DNA of 64,000 nt from Bin5 sp965221145 (GTDB taxonomy: Bacteria > Chloroflexota > Anaerolineae > Caldilineales > Caldilineaceae). Positions within the stretch are counted from its first letter, which is position 1. The number at the start of each line of letters is the position of its first letter. The stretch is taken from NCBI GenBank assembly GCA_965221145.1, contig OZ244877.1, positions 248,001-312,000 of the forward strand, read 5' to 3'. The notes below the pieces were generated by a model that did not search any database, was not told where the DNA came from, and was given only the letters and a program-made list of their open reading frames with translations. Shown in pieces: positions 54,054 to 63,449 of this stretch. A program made the translations under genes and the position numbers.

Positions 54054-55076
54054 ATGATGAGAAAACGAATGTCCCACACAGTGCTGTTGATTGCGACGCT
54101 GATTGCGCTGATGCTGGCGGCGGCGTGCTTGCCGGTGACGCCTGATGCACAAAGCGAGGATGCCGCAACTCTTACGGACGTTACGTTAATGCTTGGGTGG
54201 ACGCCAAATACCAATTACACGGGCATCTATGTCGCGCGTGAGATGGGCTGGTATGAAGAGGCGGGCCTGAATGTGGAGATTGTACTTCCGGGTCAGTCGG
54301 ATGTGCATAAGGTAGTCGGCACGGGGTCTGCCCACTTTGGCTTCAGCTACCAGGAAGGAACCACCTTTGCCCGCAACGAAGGCGTGCCGGTTGTGTCGAT
54401 TTCAGCCATAATTCAACACAACACATCGGGATTCGCTTCGAGAAGCAGCGCGGGAATCAGGACGCCCACCGATATGGCCGGCAAGCGGTATGGCGCTTTT
54501 GGCTCTCCTATCGAGCTTCCCACTATCGACCTGCTGATGCAGTGCGAGAGTGGGACGGCAGAAGATATCGAGTTTATCGACATCGGCTGGGCAGACTTCC
54601 TGTCGGTCACCGAAGCGGACCAGGTCGACTTCGTCTGGATCTTCTACGGCTGGGCCGGCATCGACGCCGAACTCAAGGGCGTTGAACTGGACATCATCAT
54701 GCTTAAGGATTACCTGGACTGCATCCCCGACTACTATACGCCGATCCTGATCACGAACGAGGCCATGATCGCGGATGATCCGGAGACGGTGCGCGCCTTT
54801 GTCGAGACATCGGCCCGCGGCTATGAATTTGCCGTTCATAATCCGACGGAGGCGGCAGACATTCTGCTGGCCGCCAATCCTGACCTGGATGCCGATCTGG
54901 TACGGACAAGCCAAGCGTGGCTGTCCAAAGAATATCAGGCCGATGCCGCACAGTGGGGCATTCAGTCCGGCGACATCTGGCAGGCTTATGCCGACTTCCT
55001 GATGGAAAACGGCATCATCGAGTCGTTTGACGCCGAGTCCGCATACACGAACGAGTTCCTGCCCGAGCAAGAATGA
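54054..55076 (+). CDS. NMT1/THI5-like substrate-binding lipoprotein (ThiY-like)
   Basis: A 340-residue solute-binding protein. The signal peptide ends in a lipobox LAAAC, and the start ATG at 54054 has GAGGAGGAG close upstream. The N-terminal domain TLMLGWTPNTNYTGIYVARE and the GQSDVHKVVGTGSAHFGFSY block match NMT1/THI5-like proteins that bind the thiamine pyrimidine precursor (HMP or formylaminopyrimidine). The riboswitch places it in thiamine salvage. It would deliver to the permease at 53220. Confidence 0.9.
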   Translation: MMRKRMSHTVLLIATLIALMLAAACLPVTPDAQSEDAATLTDVTLMLGWTPNTNYTGIYVAREMGWYEEAGLNVEIVLPGQSDVHKVVGTGSAHFGFSYQEGTTFARNEGVPVVSISAIIQHNTSGFASRSSAGIRTPTDMAGKRYGAFGSPIELPTIDLLMQCESGTAEDIEFIDIGWADFLSVTEADQVDFVWIFYGWAGIDAELKGVELDIIMLKDYLDCIPDYYTPILITNEAMIADDPETVRAFVETSARGYEFAVHNPTEAADILLAANPDLDADLVRTSQAWLSKEYQADAAQWGIQSGDIWQAYADFLMENGIIESFDAESAYTNEFLPEQE

Positions 55077-55849
55077 CGCTTTTGGCAGTTGACTCGCTTT
55101 CCAAGACGTTCAGCGGCGGCTCCAGGCGGGGCGCGCCGGCCGGTGTCGAGGCAGTGACGGACCTGACTTTCCGAGTGGAAGCGGGGGAGTTCCTGACCAT
55201 CATCGGCCCGAGCGGATGCGGAAAGTCTACCCTCCTGCGGCTGCTGGCCGGTCTGGAGCAGCCGGACGCGGGGCAGATCATTCTGCGAGGGCAACCCCTG
55301 CCGAGCGCGTCGCATCGGCAGGGGCGCTTTGGCTATATGCCCCAGCGGGATACCCTGTTGCCGTGGCGCACGGTGCTCGACAACGTGATCCTGGGCGTGG
55401 AGTTGGCTGGCGGCAGCCGCGACGCGGCCCGCGCCGAAGCGCGGCAGCTTCTCCCCCTTTTCGGGCTGAACGGCTTCGAGACCGCCTGGCCGAGCGCGCT
55501 TTCGGGCGGGATGAGGCAGCGGGCGGCCCTGCTGCGCACCTTCCTGGCCGGTTACGACATCCTTCTGCTGGACGAGCCGTTTGGCGCGCTCGATGCCTTG
55601 ACGCGCCGCGTGCTGCAGCAGTGGCTGCTGGGCGTGCGCACGGGCTTCCAGAAGACGATTCTCTTTATTACGCACGACATCGACGAGGCGCTGCTGCTGG
55701 GAGATCGTGTGCTGGTCTTCAGCCCGCGTCCGGGCCGCATCACGGCTGAGCTGGCGGTCGACCTGCCCCACCCGCGCGGCGAAGATACAGTTCTGGAAGC
55801 GGGCTTTCTGGCCCTGAAGCGAAGCGCGCTTGCCCATCTGAAACTGTGA
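55073..55849 (+). CDS. ABC transporter ATP-binding protein of the thiamine-precursor importer (ThiZ-like)
   Basis: ATPase of 258 residues. Walker A GPSGCGKSTLL, Q-loop PQRDTLLPW, signature LSGGMRQRAALLR, Walker B ILLLDEPFGALD and H-loop ITHDIDEAL are all canonical for the nitrate/taurine/thiamine-precursor class. The start overlaps the binding-protein stop by 4 nt, so all four genes of the operon are tightly linked. Confidence 0.93.
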   Translation: MTLLAVDSLSKTFSGGSRRGAPAGVEAVTDLTFRVEAGEFLTIIGPSGCGKSTLLRLLAGLEQPDAGQIILRGQPLPSASHRQGRFGYMPQRDTLLPWRTVLDNVILGVELAGGSRDAARAEARQLLPLFGLNGFETAWPSALSGGMRQRAALLRTFLAGYDILLLDEPFGALDALTRRVLQQWLLGVRTGFQKTILFITHDIDEALLLGDRVLVFSPRPGRITAELAVDLPHPRGEDTVLEAGFLALKRSALAHLKL

Positions 55850-56157
55850 AGTTGGAGCCGACGGACGGGAACGGTTTTCCGGTCTGGCAGTCGGCGCGGG
55901 CGTCGGCCTTGATCCTGCTCCATCCGGGCTATCTGGTGAAGATGTGGACTCCCGGCGCGATCAAGGCGCTGAACCACCGCGTCAGGCTGCCGTCGCCCTC
56001 ATCTGCCGGACCTCGGCGTCCTGATAGGCCAGGACACGATAGCACGTCGGAACGATTCTCCTTTTCCATCTTCTCGCTGCCATTTCCGCTGCGGGAGTTT
56101 GACATGCCTGGGCGGGGAAGGATGACCAGTGAGGCCCACTCTGACGCCTACGGAGCT
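55850..56157. other. Gap after the thiamine operon, nothing convincing
   Basis: A plus-strand frame opens with GTG overlapping the previous stop (55846-56166), but it has no family likeness and poor codon pattern. I support no gene or terminator here. Confidence 0.4.
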
Positions 56158-57204
56158 TTATTCTGACGCGGTCAGGTTGACGCCGTAGCGTTGGGCCGTC
56201 GCGCAGATCTTGCTCCAGGCGCCGTCATCGACGGGGATGCCATCGCGCGTCCGCTGCTGACGGGTGCGAATCTCCGGCTCGCCGGGCGCCAAAATCTCAT
56301 CGAAACCGGCAGCCAACTCCGAACTCTTGATATGCTGCACCAGCCCATCGACGTCGGCATGGAAGGCATCGGCGTCCCGGAGGCGCTCGGGCTGGATCAC
56401 AAAGGCGAGGAAACCGTTTCCAATGCGGGTCGCGCCGTCGCGGCTGCAACCTGCGCCTGACAGCGCACCGGCCAGGATGTCGATGACAAAGGAAAGGCCA
56501 AAGCCTTTATGCCCGCCAAAGGGAAGCATCGCGCCCGCGGGCGGCCCGAAGTAGGCGACCGGGTCCGTGGTGGGATTGCCGTCGGCGTCGACGATGCAGC
56601 CCTCGGGGGCCGACACGCCGCGGTTGAGCATGTCCATCAGTTTGCCTTCGGCGATTGAGGAAGTGGCCATGTCCAGCACCAGCGGCTCGTCGGCCTTTCT
56701 GGGAATGCCCACCGAGATGGGATTGGCTGACAGTCGGCGTCCGCGTCCACCCCAAGGGGCTGCCAGTTTGCCGCCGCCATGCGTATTGACGAAGAGGACC
56801 GTAACCAGCCCCTGTTGGGCTGCTACGTAGGGGTAGTGTCCGACGCGGCCAATGTGTCCGCACTGGCTGACGGCAACGATGCCGACGCCGGTCTGCTGCG
56901 CCTTCAGTATCGCCACGTGGATCGCCTCCAGCCCGATGACCTGTCCGAAGCCCCATCCGCCTTCGATCACGGCCAGCGTTTCGGTCTCGTGCATGATGGT
57001 GATGTGCTGACCGAGGGCAACGCCCCCGGCTTCCATCCACTCCACATATTCGGGGATGCGCAGCACACCGTGGGAGTCGTGCCCGACCAGATTGGACTCA
57101 ACCAGATGCTCGGCCACGATACCCGCTTCGCCCTGTTTGACACCGGCGGCCATGAAAACGTCCTGCGCAGTTTTGGTCAATGCGTGCGGTGAAAATTTGG
57201 GCAT
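56158..57204 (-). CDS. Malate/L-lactate dehydrogenase-family (Ldh2/YlbC-type) oxidoreductase
   Basis: NAD(P)-dependent 2-hydroxyacid (or imine) dehydrogenase of 348 residues of the non-Rossmann Ldh2 family. Conserved blocks are NLVGHDSHGVLRIPEYVEWM with the catalytic His, GGWGFGQVIGLEA, GHIGRVGHYPYVAAQQGLV, HGGGKLAAPWGGRGRRLSAN and LVLDMATSSIAEGK. The substrate could be malate, lactate, sulfolactate, ureidoglycolate or another 2-oxo acid. It lies 117 nt downstream of the biosynthetic run on the same strand but is probably not part of it. Confidence 0.9.
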   Translation of the reverse strand: MPKFSPHALTKTAQDVFMAAGVKQGEAGIVAEHLVESNLVGHDSHGVLRIPEYVEWMEAGGVALGQHITIMHETETLAVIEGGWGFGQVIGLEAIHVAILKAQQTGVGIVAVSQCGHIGRVGHYPYVAAQQGLVTVLFVNTHGGGKLAAPWGGRGRRLSANPISVGIPRKADEPLVLDMATSSIAEGKLMDMLNRGVSAPEGCIVDADGNPTTDPVAYFGPPAGAMLPFGGHKGFGLSFVIDILAGALSGAGCSRDGATRIGNGFLAFVIQPERLRDADAFHADVDGLVQHIKSSELAAGFDEILAPGEPEIRTRQQRTRDGIPVDDGAWSKICATAQRYGVNLTASE

Positions 57205-57321
57205 GGTTACATCTCCAATTCATGCTGCGGGCGGGCGCAGCGGATGATAATTCGTAGCGGATTTAGGGCAAACGCTTGATGGGTCGCAGAAAGACTACCA
57301 ACCGAAGTCGGCAACTCAGTT

Positions 57322-58374
57322 CTATAAGCGTTTTTCAAACAACGTATAGTGATGCCGCCAGAACGGGTCTCCTTTCCTGGCATAGGACTCACTTTGAATG
57401 CCGGAGCGCACAAGGGCTGAGATGCAGTATTGCGCGCCCATGGCAACGGCCGATTTCACCGCCAGATGCGCCAGTGCGTTGGACAATCTTTGCCCGCGCG
57501 CCTGTCTGATCACACCTGTACTCTTCAAGACGGCATAGGTCTCGGGGCCAGAGCCTGGGGCAGAGGGGTGCTGGTCGGTGAATGCGTAGAAGAACCCTAC
57601 ATCATCTCCCTGCGGAGACACGGCCACGTGTGTACAGTCCTGCTCTGGTTTGCCCATAAGGTCTATGAAGCGCTCGAAAAGATCTTGGGGAACGGTTTCG
57701 AACAGAAAGCTGTCCTCAAAAGCCTCATTGGCAATTCGGTAGAGCATTGACGCCTCCCCGTCAAATAGCCGGGGCCAATCCAGCTTGCGAAACCGGAATC
57801 CTTTCGCTCGCGCGCCCTCGTAGTCAGCTTCGGTCTGCCCCAGAAACTGGTCGAGGTTGGAAAAGGCGGCGGAGTGGTAGTCCATACTGCGCTCGAATCC
57901 CGCGGCACGAAAGTAGTCCACGTAGTCCGGCGGGTTTACCGGTTCCCACGCGAAGCAGCGCTCATCGCACTCGTTGACGCGAAAGCGGTATGGGAGCCAG
58001 GTATTGAAATTCACAGGGCCGCACACCCTCGATACCTTCCCTTGCAGAAACGCGCACGCCGCTCCGATCAGTTCCAGTGCCGCTTCTCCCGCGCCAGCGT
58101 GGCGCGTGTCAACCTCAAAGAAGCCCAAATATCCCGACTGCGGAATGCGAGAGGATACGTTTGCGCCGATACGACCTATGGGGACGCCGTCGTCTTCCAA
58201 GAGCCAGAAATTGCGCGGCGCCGGCAGCGGCAGATCGATAAGTGCCTCCTCAATCTGCGCTGGGAGGAGGGCGGAACGATACCGGCCGCTGCGGAGTTGA
58301 CCAGGAAGCAGCGAGAATTTCTGTGCAAAGGCACGCCTGTTGGTGGCATGCGCGTAACTCCTTAGAGTCGTCAC
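57322..58374 (-). CDS. GNAT-like acyltransferase, last gene of the biosynthetic run
   Basis: A 350-residue protein with a GNAT-like fold. Beta segments NFWLLEDDGVPIGRIGAN and SGYLGFFEVDTRHAGAGEAAL resemble the core of GNAT acetyltransferases, and a second half with VAVSPQGDDVGFFYAFTD suggests a tandem arrangement. The usual Q/RxxGxG/A acetyl-CoA loop is only partly visible (ARGQRLSNALAHLAV, and ARHAGAG in the first half). Its start overlaps the stop of the PEP-synthase-like gene by 4 nt. Reaction unknown. Confidence 0.72.
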   Translation of the reverse strand: MTTLRSYAHATNRRAFAQKFSLLPGQLRSGRYRSALLPAQIEEALIDLPLPAPRNFWLLEDDGVPIGRIGANVSSRIPQSGYLGFFEVDTRHAGAGEAALELIGAACAFLQGKVSRVCGPVNFNTWLPYRFRVNECDERCFAWEPVNPPDYVDYFRAAGFERSMDYHSAAFSNLDQFLGQTEADYEGARAKGFRFRKLDWPRLFDGEASMLYRIANEAFEDSFLFETVPQDLFERFIDLMGKPEQDCTHVAVSPQGDDVGFFYAFTDQHPSAPGSGPETYAVLKSTGVIRQARGQRLSNALAHLAVKSAVAMGAQYCISALVRSGIQSESYARKGDPFWRHHYTLFEKRL

Positions 58375-61133
58375 AGGATTCTTACCTCACCCTTGCCGGC
58401 ATCCATGCGCACCCGTTGCCCCGTCTGCAATCTCTCCATCAATCCTCCCGTTATGCCTACAATGGCGGGTAGTCCGAGCTCCCGCGCGACCACGGCCGAA
58501 TGTGAAAGCAGACTGCCACGTTCAATGAGTAGTCCGGTGCAGGAAGGGTATAGTGGGACCCAGCCGGGATCGGTTCTGGCAGTGACCAGGATCTCCTGGT
58601 CGAGTTTTTCGGCATCCTTGGATGTGTGGGCAACGCGTACAACGCCTTCGACTACGCCGGGGCAACAAGGCGTGCCGGTAAGGACATTGGGGTCGCTTGC
58701 GCTACGCTGGTCGTTTTCGGCGCAAAGGAGGTCTGCCGCAGCCAGGAGTTGCGGCCACTGCGCCCATACGCCCACAGCCCCCTGCGTAAGAAATCGGTCT
58801 GGCGGGGTTGGCGACTGGCGGTACTTGCGATATTCCTGCCGTCTGAAATCGGCCAACCCGCCGAGATCGGTTATGGCTAAGCGTCCCTCGACGAAGGCGA
58901 AGATCTCGTCCACAGTCAGATAGAAGATGTCGTCCACGGCCTTCAAAACATGCAGGCGGACAAGCTGAAGCCCGATTCCGCGGAAGAGATGCCGCGCGAG
59001 GCCGAAAATCCTCGTCCTGTCGAAGCGCAGGTTTTCGCGCTGCCTGACCGTCCGCCGCGTTTGCTTAAGTATCCACCGGTAGACGAGCCGTTTCCAGCCG
59101 GACAGCGCGCTGTCAACCCGGGCCTCGGCCGCATTCCGGATCGCCATCTCCCGCTCGATCATGGCATCGATGTCATAGGATTTGGCTCGAACATAGCGAG
59201 CGATGGCACTGATGACAAAGGTCGGATCGTCGTGCAGATCCGGTTCCTCCAGTTTAAGCTCGTTGACGGAGCGGAATCCGTAAAGGTCAAGAAACTCGCC
59301 AACCATGTCGGCAATATCGCGTGCCTTGTTCAGATCTCGCCAGACCTGATTAGGCGGCGAATCGATGAACCACGTTCTCGTCTGGGAATCCCCTTCATCG
59401 ATCTGGGCCGCAATCTTCATCAGCATCCGGGTGGGCGCAGTACTCACAAGATCGCCCTCCCCGCAGAGCAGGTCATTCTGGAGAGTGGCGGCCGCGCCCG
59501 GTCGCGGCGCGGGGCGTGCTTTGGATCCTGAACCTGGCTCGTCTTCGCAAATCCACGTCTCTGTAAGTTTCTTGAGCAGGCCGAATGAGATCATGCAAAG
59601 AAAGTCGTTTATGATCGGCGCGTGCCACTTTTTCAGGAGTTCCTCTTCGATGGCGGCGTAGCGTTCGAGCAACGCGTTCAGGGACATCGCGTCGAAATCA
59701 AGCCGACGGGACTCTTCGTAGACGGCCGCGAACCTTGTCTGAAACTCTTCGTAAATGCGGTCCAGGCGGATGAAATGCCAAAGGGTTGTGGCCGTCACGG
59801 TAAGTCGCCGGAGGCGTGAATGGCGAGGCGGCTCTTGCACAGCGTCGAATAGCGATGACAACTCCGGCCCAAGGCTTTGCCGCACCCCCATCATGGTCTC
59901 CATGAAGGAGTCGCTCTGGCCGCCCACGGGAAGCATTCGTATCAGCCGATACCAGTTGACCAGGTTGTAGTAGATGCGACCGTGAATCAAGCCAAGCATG
60001 TTGCGGAACATGGCCTCTTGTTCCTCGATCTCATGCTTGGGGATGCCCACAATATCGCAAAACTGGATGTAGACCTGCTGGTACGCTCGGCTGGCGAAAC
60101 TAAATGTCAGAGGCGAGGTGATCCCCTCGTAGCTTTCGATAATGTTCGAGTTGTCCCACAGGACGAACAGCGGGCCGGCTACGTTCTTGTCATAGAAAGC
60201 TTCTGGGGGGAGCGTGGTAATCGGCCGCGTCTGCAGGACGAAGAGTACGCCGTCCCGGTCGATCGCCCACTCGCAGTCCTGCGGCGATCCCATCAATTCC
60301 TCCAGCCGTTGGGCCTGTGTTGCCGCTGCTCTGACCTGCTCATCAGACAGGCAGGGCCTCGTCTGCTCCTCGATCAGAACGGGGGCCAGGCGGATGCCTC
60401 CCTGCGCCCAATGTCGGTAAGCTTTGGTCTTGCGTGCGATCTTCGACTCGATAGACTGCGCCTGCCGGTCTACCTCGAAATGATCAGGTTCCAACGCACC
60501 GCTTACGAGACCCTCGCCGAAGCCGTAGACGGCGTCAACGATGATGTGGTCCCGGTCCAGAGGCGTTACGGGATTCCGCGAAAAGGAGACCCCGGCCGCA
60601 CGGGGGCATACGATTTCCTGGATGACGACGGCGACCCGGATGTCGCGGTCAGCCAAGCCCTTCTGCTTACGGTATGTGAGCGCCCTTTCGGAGAAGCCTG
60701 ACGCCCAGCACCGCTTGACCGCCGCCGACACCGCCTCCTCTCCTGTCTGACAAAGGAACGAAGAAAACTGGCCGGCAAAGGAAGCAGTTGGCGAATCTTC
60801 GTCTATGCCGCTGGAGCGAATGGCGAGCAATGCGCCGCCCAGGTCCATGGTTTCGATCATCGTGAACAGTTCATCCTCGACCTGCGCGGGCAGGGCTTTG
60901 GCGAGGAATTGCTCCTCAACCTGGCGGGCGAACACACTAAAGTCACCCTTAAGCACGAGTTGGTCACAAAGCCGATGCTCTCCGACAAAGGCATCAAAGG
61001 CGTGCGCAGATAAGCAGAACCATGTAGGTACGCGGAAGCCGTGCTGTGTGATGCGGGCCAGGTTGGTGGCCTTGCCGCCCCCGTCAGCTTGAAAGAGAGA
61101 GAGTTCGTCGCAACTGGTGAGAATTGTCTTCAT
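58371..61133 (-). CDS. PEP-synthase / rifampin-phosphotransferase-like enzyme
   Basis: A 920-residue three-part phosphotransfer enzyme. The N-terminal ATP-grasp domain has GGGKATNLARI, IRSSGIDEDSPTASFAGQFS and AGVSFSRNPVTPLD (to about residue 310). A helical central region (about 320-800) is not that of pyruvate-binding PEP synthase and is likely to set the substrate. The C-terminal swivelling domain has ERGSLLSHSAVVARELGLP with the phospho-His. This order and size match rifampin phosphotransferase, which moves the beta-phosphate of ATP to a small-molecule hydroxyl via His. A pathway-specific phosphoryl or dikinase step is inferred. The gene sits inside an overlapping biosynthetic run. Confidence 0.82.
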   Translation of the reverse strand: MKTILTSCDELSLFQADGGGKATNLARITQHGFRVPTWFCLSAHAFDAFVGEHRLCDQLVLKGDFSVFARQVEEQFLAKALPAQVEDELFTMIETMDLGGALLAIRSSGIDEDSPTASFAGQFSSFLCQTGEEAVSAAVKRCWASGFSERALTYRKQKGLADRDIRVAVVIQEIVCPRAAGVSFSRNPVTPLDRDHIIVDAVYGFGEGLVSGALEPDHFEVDRQAQSIESKIARKTKAYRHWAQGGIRLAPVLIEEQTRPCLSDEQVRAAATQAQRLEELMGSPQDCEWAIDRDGVLFVLQTRPITTLPPEAFYDKNVAGPLFVLWDNSNIIESYEGITSPLTFSFASRAYQQVYIQFCDIVGIPKHEIEEQEAMFRNMLGLIHGRIYYNLVNWYRLIRMLPVGGQSDSFMETMMGVRQSLGPELSSLFDAVQEPPRHSRLRRLTVTATTLWHFIRLDRIYEEFQTRFAAVYEESRRLDFDAMSLNALLERYAAIEEELLKKWHAPIINDFLCMISFGLLKKLTETWICEDEPGSGSKARPAPRPGAAATLQNDLLCGEGDLVSTAPTRMLMKIAAQIDEGDSQTRTWFIDSPPNQVWRDLNKARDIADMVGEFLDLYGFRSVNELKLEEPDLHDDPTFVISAIARYVRAKSYDIDAMIEREMAIRNAAEARVDSALSGWKRLVYRWILKQTRRTVRQRENLRFDRTRIFGLARHLFRGIGLQLVRLHVLKAVDDIFYLTVDEIFAFVEGRLAITDLGGLADFRRQEYRKYRQSPTPPDRFLTQGAVGVWAQWPQLLAAADLLCAENDQRSASDPNVLTGTPCCPGVVEGVVRVAHTSKDAEKLDQEILVTARTDPGWVPLYPSCTGLLIERGSLLSHSAVVARELGLPAIVGITGGLMERLQTGQRVRMDAGKGEVRIL

Positions 61134-61137
61134 TTCG

Positions 61138-62016
61138 CTATCCTGCCGCTTTCAGCCATGTGCCCAGTGGAATCGCCCACACGTGCAAGGCCAGCGAAAC
61201 GGATGCCACATGCTCGACAATCTTGAATCGGTTCGGTGCAAGGATCAGGAGCGATAACAGGCATGCCAGGATTCCCTCAAGCGGCCATAGTATCAGCCCA
61301 AACCCAAGTCTCTGCGCGCCCAAGGCGGAGATAGCTACCATGCAGAGCGCGAGGACGAGCGTCTTTGATGGCCCATAGTAGGACAGGTATGTCTGCAATA
61401 GTGGATGCGCTTGCGGATCGAGCTTTCGGCAGATTTCGTAAGCAAAAAACGCGCCCAGCACAGTGAATCCGAAATACGCTGAATGGGAAAGCCGCCAGGC
61501 AGCCGGGTCGCGCGCCAGGACGCAGAAGTAGCAGAGCGGGAGAATGATTACTTGGTGAGTGGCCGCATACAAGAGCGGGCGGTTCGCCAGCCAAGGCCCG
61601 GCGTTAAACTCACGGTACATCAGCCACAGATAGCCGGTGACCAGCAGATAACAGAGGCCGGCCGGTGGGTTGCGCAGCCCAATGGCAACACCTAAGAGAA
61701 GCATAACGACTGCCAGTCCGTTGACTGCGCCCGCTACCTGCTCAGGCGAAAGGAGTCCTCTCGGCAAAGGCCGGTGGGGATGGGCAATTCTGTCCTTTTC
61801 GTAGTCTTTGTATTCGTCCATGATTCTCAGCACAGCGAAAAACAGAAAAGCCCCAGCAGCCGCTATGATAGTGGTGACCCAACGGAAGGCGGCAACCTGT
61901 TCGACAACAGCCGCTGAGTCGCCCAGGGCACTACCGGAAATTGCCAGGCCAACCACCAGGACTATGAGGGAAGACAGTTGCAGCCGCTCCTTCAGAAAGG
62001 TCAGCCAAGCGCCCAT
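61138..62016 (-). CDS. UbiA-family prenyltransferase
   Basis: Integral membrane prenyltransferase of 292 residues with about eight hydrophobic helices. The first Asp-rich motif is MDEYKDYEKDRIAHPHRPLPRG, very close to the UbiA consensus for Mg-diphosphate binding; the second is weaker (EICRKLDPQAH). It would transfer a polyprenyl group to an aromatic or other acceptor in the membrane. Its start lies within the last 16 nt of the ligase gene and its stop is 4 nt before the PEP-synthase-like gene. Confidence 0.88.
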   Translation of the reverse strand: MGAWLTFLKERLQLSSLIVLVVGLAISGSALGDSAAVVEQVAAFRWVTTIIAAAGAFLFFAVLRIMDEYKDYEKDRIAHPHRPLPRGLLSPEQVAGAVNGLAVVMLLLGVAIGLRNPPAGLCYLLVTGYLWLMYREFNAGPWLANRPLLYAATHQVIILPLCYFCVLARDPAAWRLSHSAYFGFTVLGAFFAYEICRKLDPQAHPLLQTYLSYYGPSKTLVLALCMVAISALGAQRLGFGLILWPLEGILACLLSLLILAPNRFKIVEHVASVSLALHVWAIPLGTWLKAAG

Positions 62017-63449
62017 CTTGCGGCTCCTTTCAGACTCCTGCGGCGGTCGATGCGGGACCTGTGCCTGCGGTCGCGGAAGATACGTGTCGGAACGAGACGG
62101 TCTACGCCGGGCAGTTGTGTGTTGGCGTCAACCTCGCCCACAAGGAGGACTTCCCCACCGCAGGTCCGGTGGATGAAGCAGTTGCTCGCTTGCAGAGCGC
62201 TGTAGACGCTTTGTTCCAGTTCAAAGTCAGGCTCGGCCTGGTTTGCCCGCCCGCGATACCACCACTCTCCGCTGCCCTCGCACCTGCGGATACGGTCCCC
62301 CATGAAGTGCCAGGCTCGGCCGACCTCGTCGGTTCGTTTGTCAGTTCGATTGGCCTCGTCATTGCCCAGATAGGCGCCGCAGACATGGGGTCCGTGTACC
62401 CAGGCCCCCCGCTCATCGAACCGGTATGCGATCTCCGCGACCGGGTGTCCCAGACAGAGCGTCTGAAAATAGCCCTTTTCCTTGCTGCGACGCACCACAG
62501 AATGCGCGTTTGCAGTAGCGACAGGCTCGGCCTCAGTGCTCCCATAGAGTTGGACCCAATGCGCGTGCGGCCAACGTTCAAACGCCTGTTCGAAGATCCA
62601 GCAGTCGGTGAGAGCGCCGCCCACGTGGATGCTCTTCAGGCTGGGGAGCCTTGCATGCTGCATCAGCGTCAGCAGAAAGGCAGGGCCGCAGGTCAGAGTG
62701 TCTGGCTGGAGCGATGGCGGCAACTGTTCGATTTGCCGAAGGAGCTTATGCCGCCAGGGATCTGACAACACGAGTGAGGGTCGGCCCGAAGCAAGATTGG
62801 CCAGAGCGAAATTGGCAAAAATGCAAAGATCCGCCCCTGTAAAGGCGGCAGTTTTGAGCGAACGGCTTAGAACCTGTTGTTGCCGGACGAGTGCGCCCTG
62901 TGTTCTCACGACCCCCTTGGATTCGCCGGTCGTGCCGGAAGTAAATGTAATGATCCCTGGTGTCCGTCCATCGACATCTTCGACGATAAAATCCCGTCCC
63001 CTCGCTGGCTGAGTGAGGCTTCCAATGCTCAGCTTGTGGGGAATGCTGCGGACGGCCCGGTGACGCAGCCCCCATAGCCGTCCCAGCCAACCGCTCAGTA
63101 AGAACTTGGGCGCTACGGTCCGCGTTGCTCGCTCGATCCGGGCCGCCGGCATCCATGGCTCGATCAGAACCACTGTTGCACCGAGTCCCAGGATGGCAAA
63201 CACGGCCGCGTAGAGTCGAACGCTCAAGCGGTCCTGTACCAGGATCAGATCTCCGGACTGAACGCCACTCGCGACAAGAGAATGCTGCATAGCGTTCGCC
63301 AACGCGAAAAGCTCGGAAAAGGTCGTTGTCGAGCCGCCGGAAGCGCCGGGAAACCAGAGGGCAGGTCGATACGGGCTTTCTGCGACGTGGTCAAGAGCCA
63401 GTTGGACGCAGTTCAAGGGTTTTCCTTCGTTTCTGTTACAAAACCTCAT
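62001..63449 (-). CDS. AMP-forming acyl ligase (ANL superfamily, OleC-like)
   Basis: Adenylate-forming enzyme of 482 residues. Motifs are the P-loop-like ITFTSGTTGESKGVVRTQG, LYGSTEAEPVATANAHS, MGDRIRRCEG and the C-terminal RHRSRIDRRRSLKG. The GSTEAEPV block and the short C-terminal lid resemble OleC-type ligases. The lid position where ANL enzymes carry the catalytic Lys (KIDR in relatives) reads RIDR here, an Arg, which may make it an adenylating or beta-lactone-type enzyme rather than a CoA ligase. It overlaps the upstream gene by 14 nt and the UbiA gene by 16 nt. The activated acid is unknown. Confidence 0.85.
   Translation of the reverse strand: MRFCNRNEGKPLNCVQLALDHVAESPYRPALWFPGASGGSTTTFSELFALANAMQHSLVASGVQSGDLILVQDRLSVRLYAAVFAILGLGATVVLIEPWMPAARIERATRTVAPKFLLSGWLGRLWGLRHRAVRSIPHKLSIGSLTQPARGRDFIVEDVDGRTPGIITFTSGTTGESKGVVRTQGALVRQQQVLSRSLKTAAFTGADLCIFANFALANLASGRPSLVLSDPWRHKLLRQIEQLPPSLQPDTLTCGPAFLLTLMQHARLPSLKSIHVGGALTDCWIFEQAFERWPHAHWVQLYGSTEAEPVATANAHSVVRRSKEKGYFQTLCLGHPVAEIAYRFDERGAWVHGPHVCGAYLGNDEANRTDKRTDEVGRAWHFMGDRIRRCEGSGEWWYRGRANQAEPDFELEQSVYSALQASNCFIHRTCGGEVLLVGEVDANTQLPGVDRLVPTRIFRDRRHRSRIDRRRSLKGAARWALG

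Noticed and set aside
55846..56166. GTG-started frame overlapping the stop of the thiamine importer ATPase gene
   Set aside because: No homology, low-complexity tail and overlap with the convergent oxidoreductase end. Probably chance.
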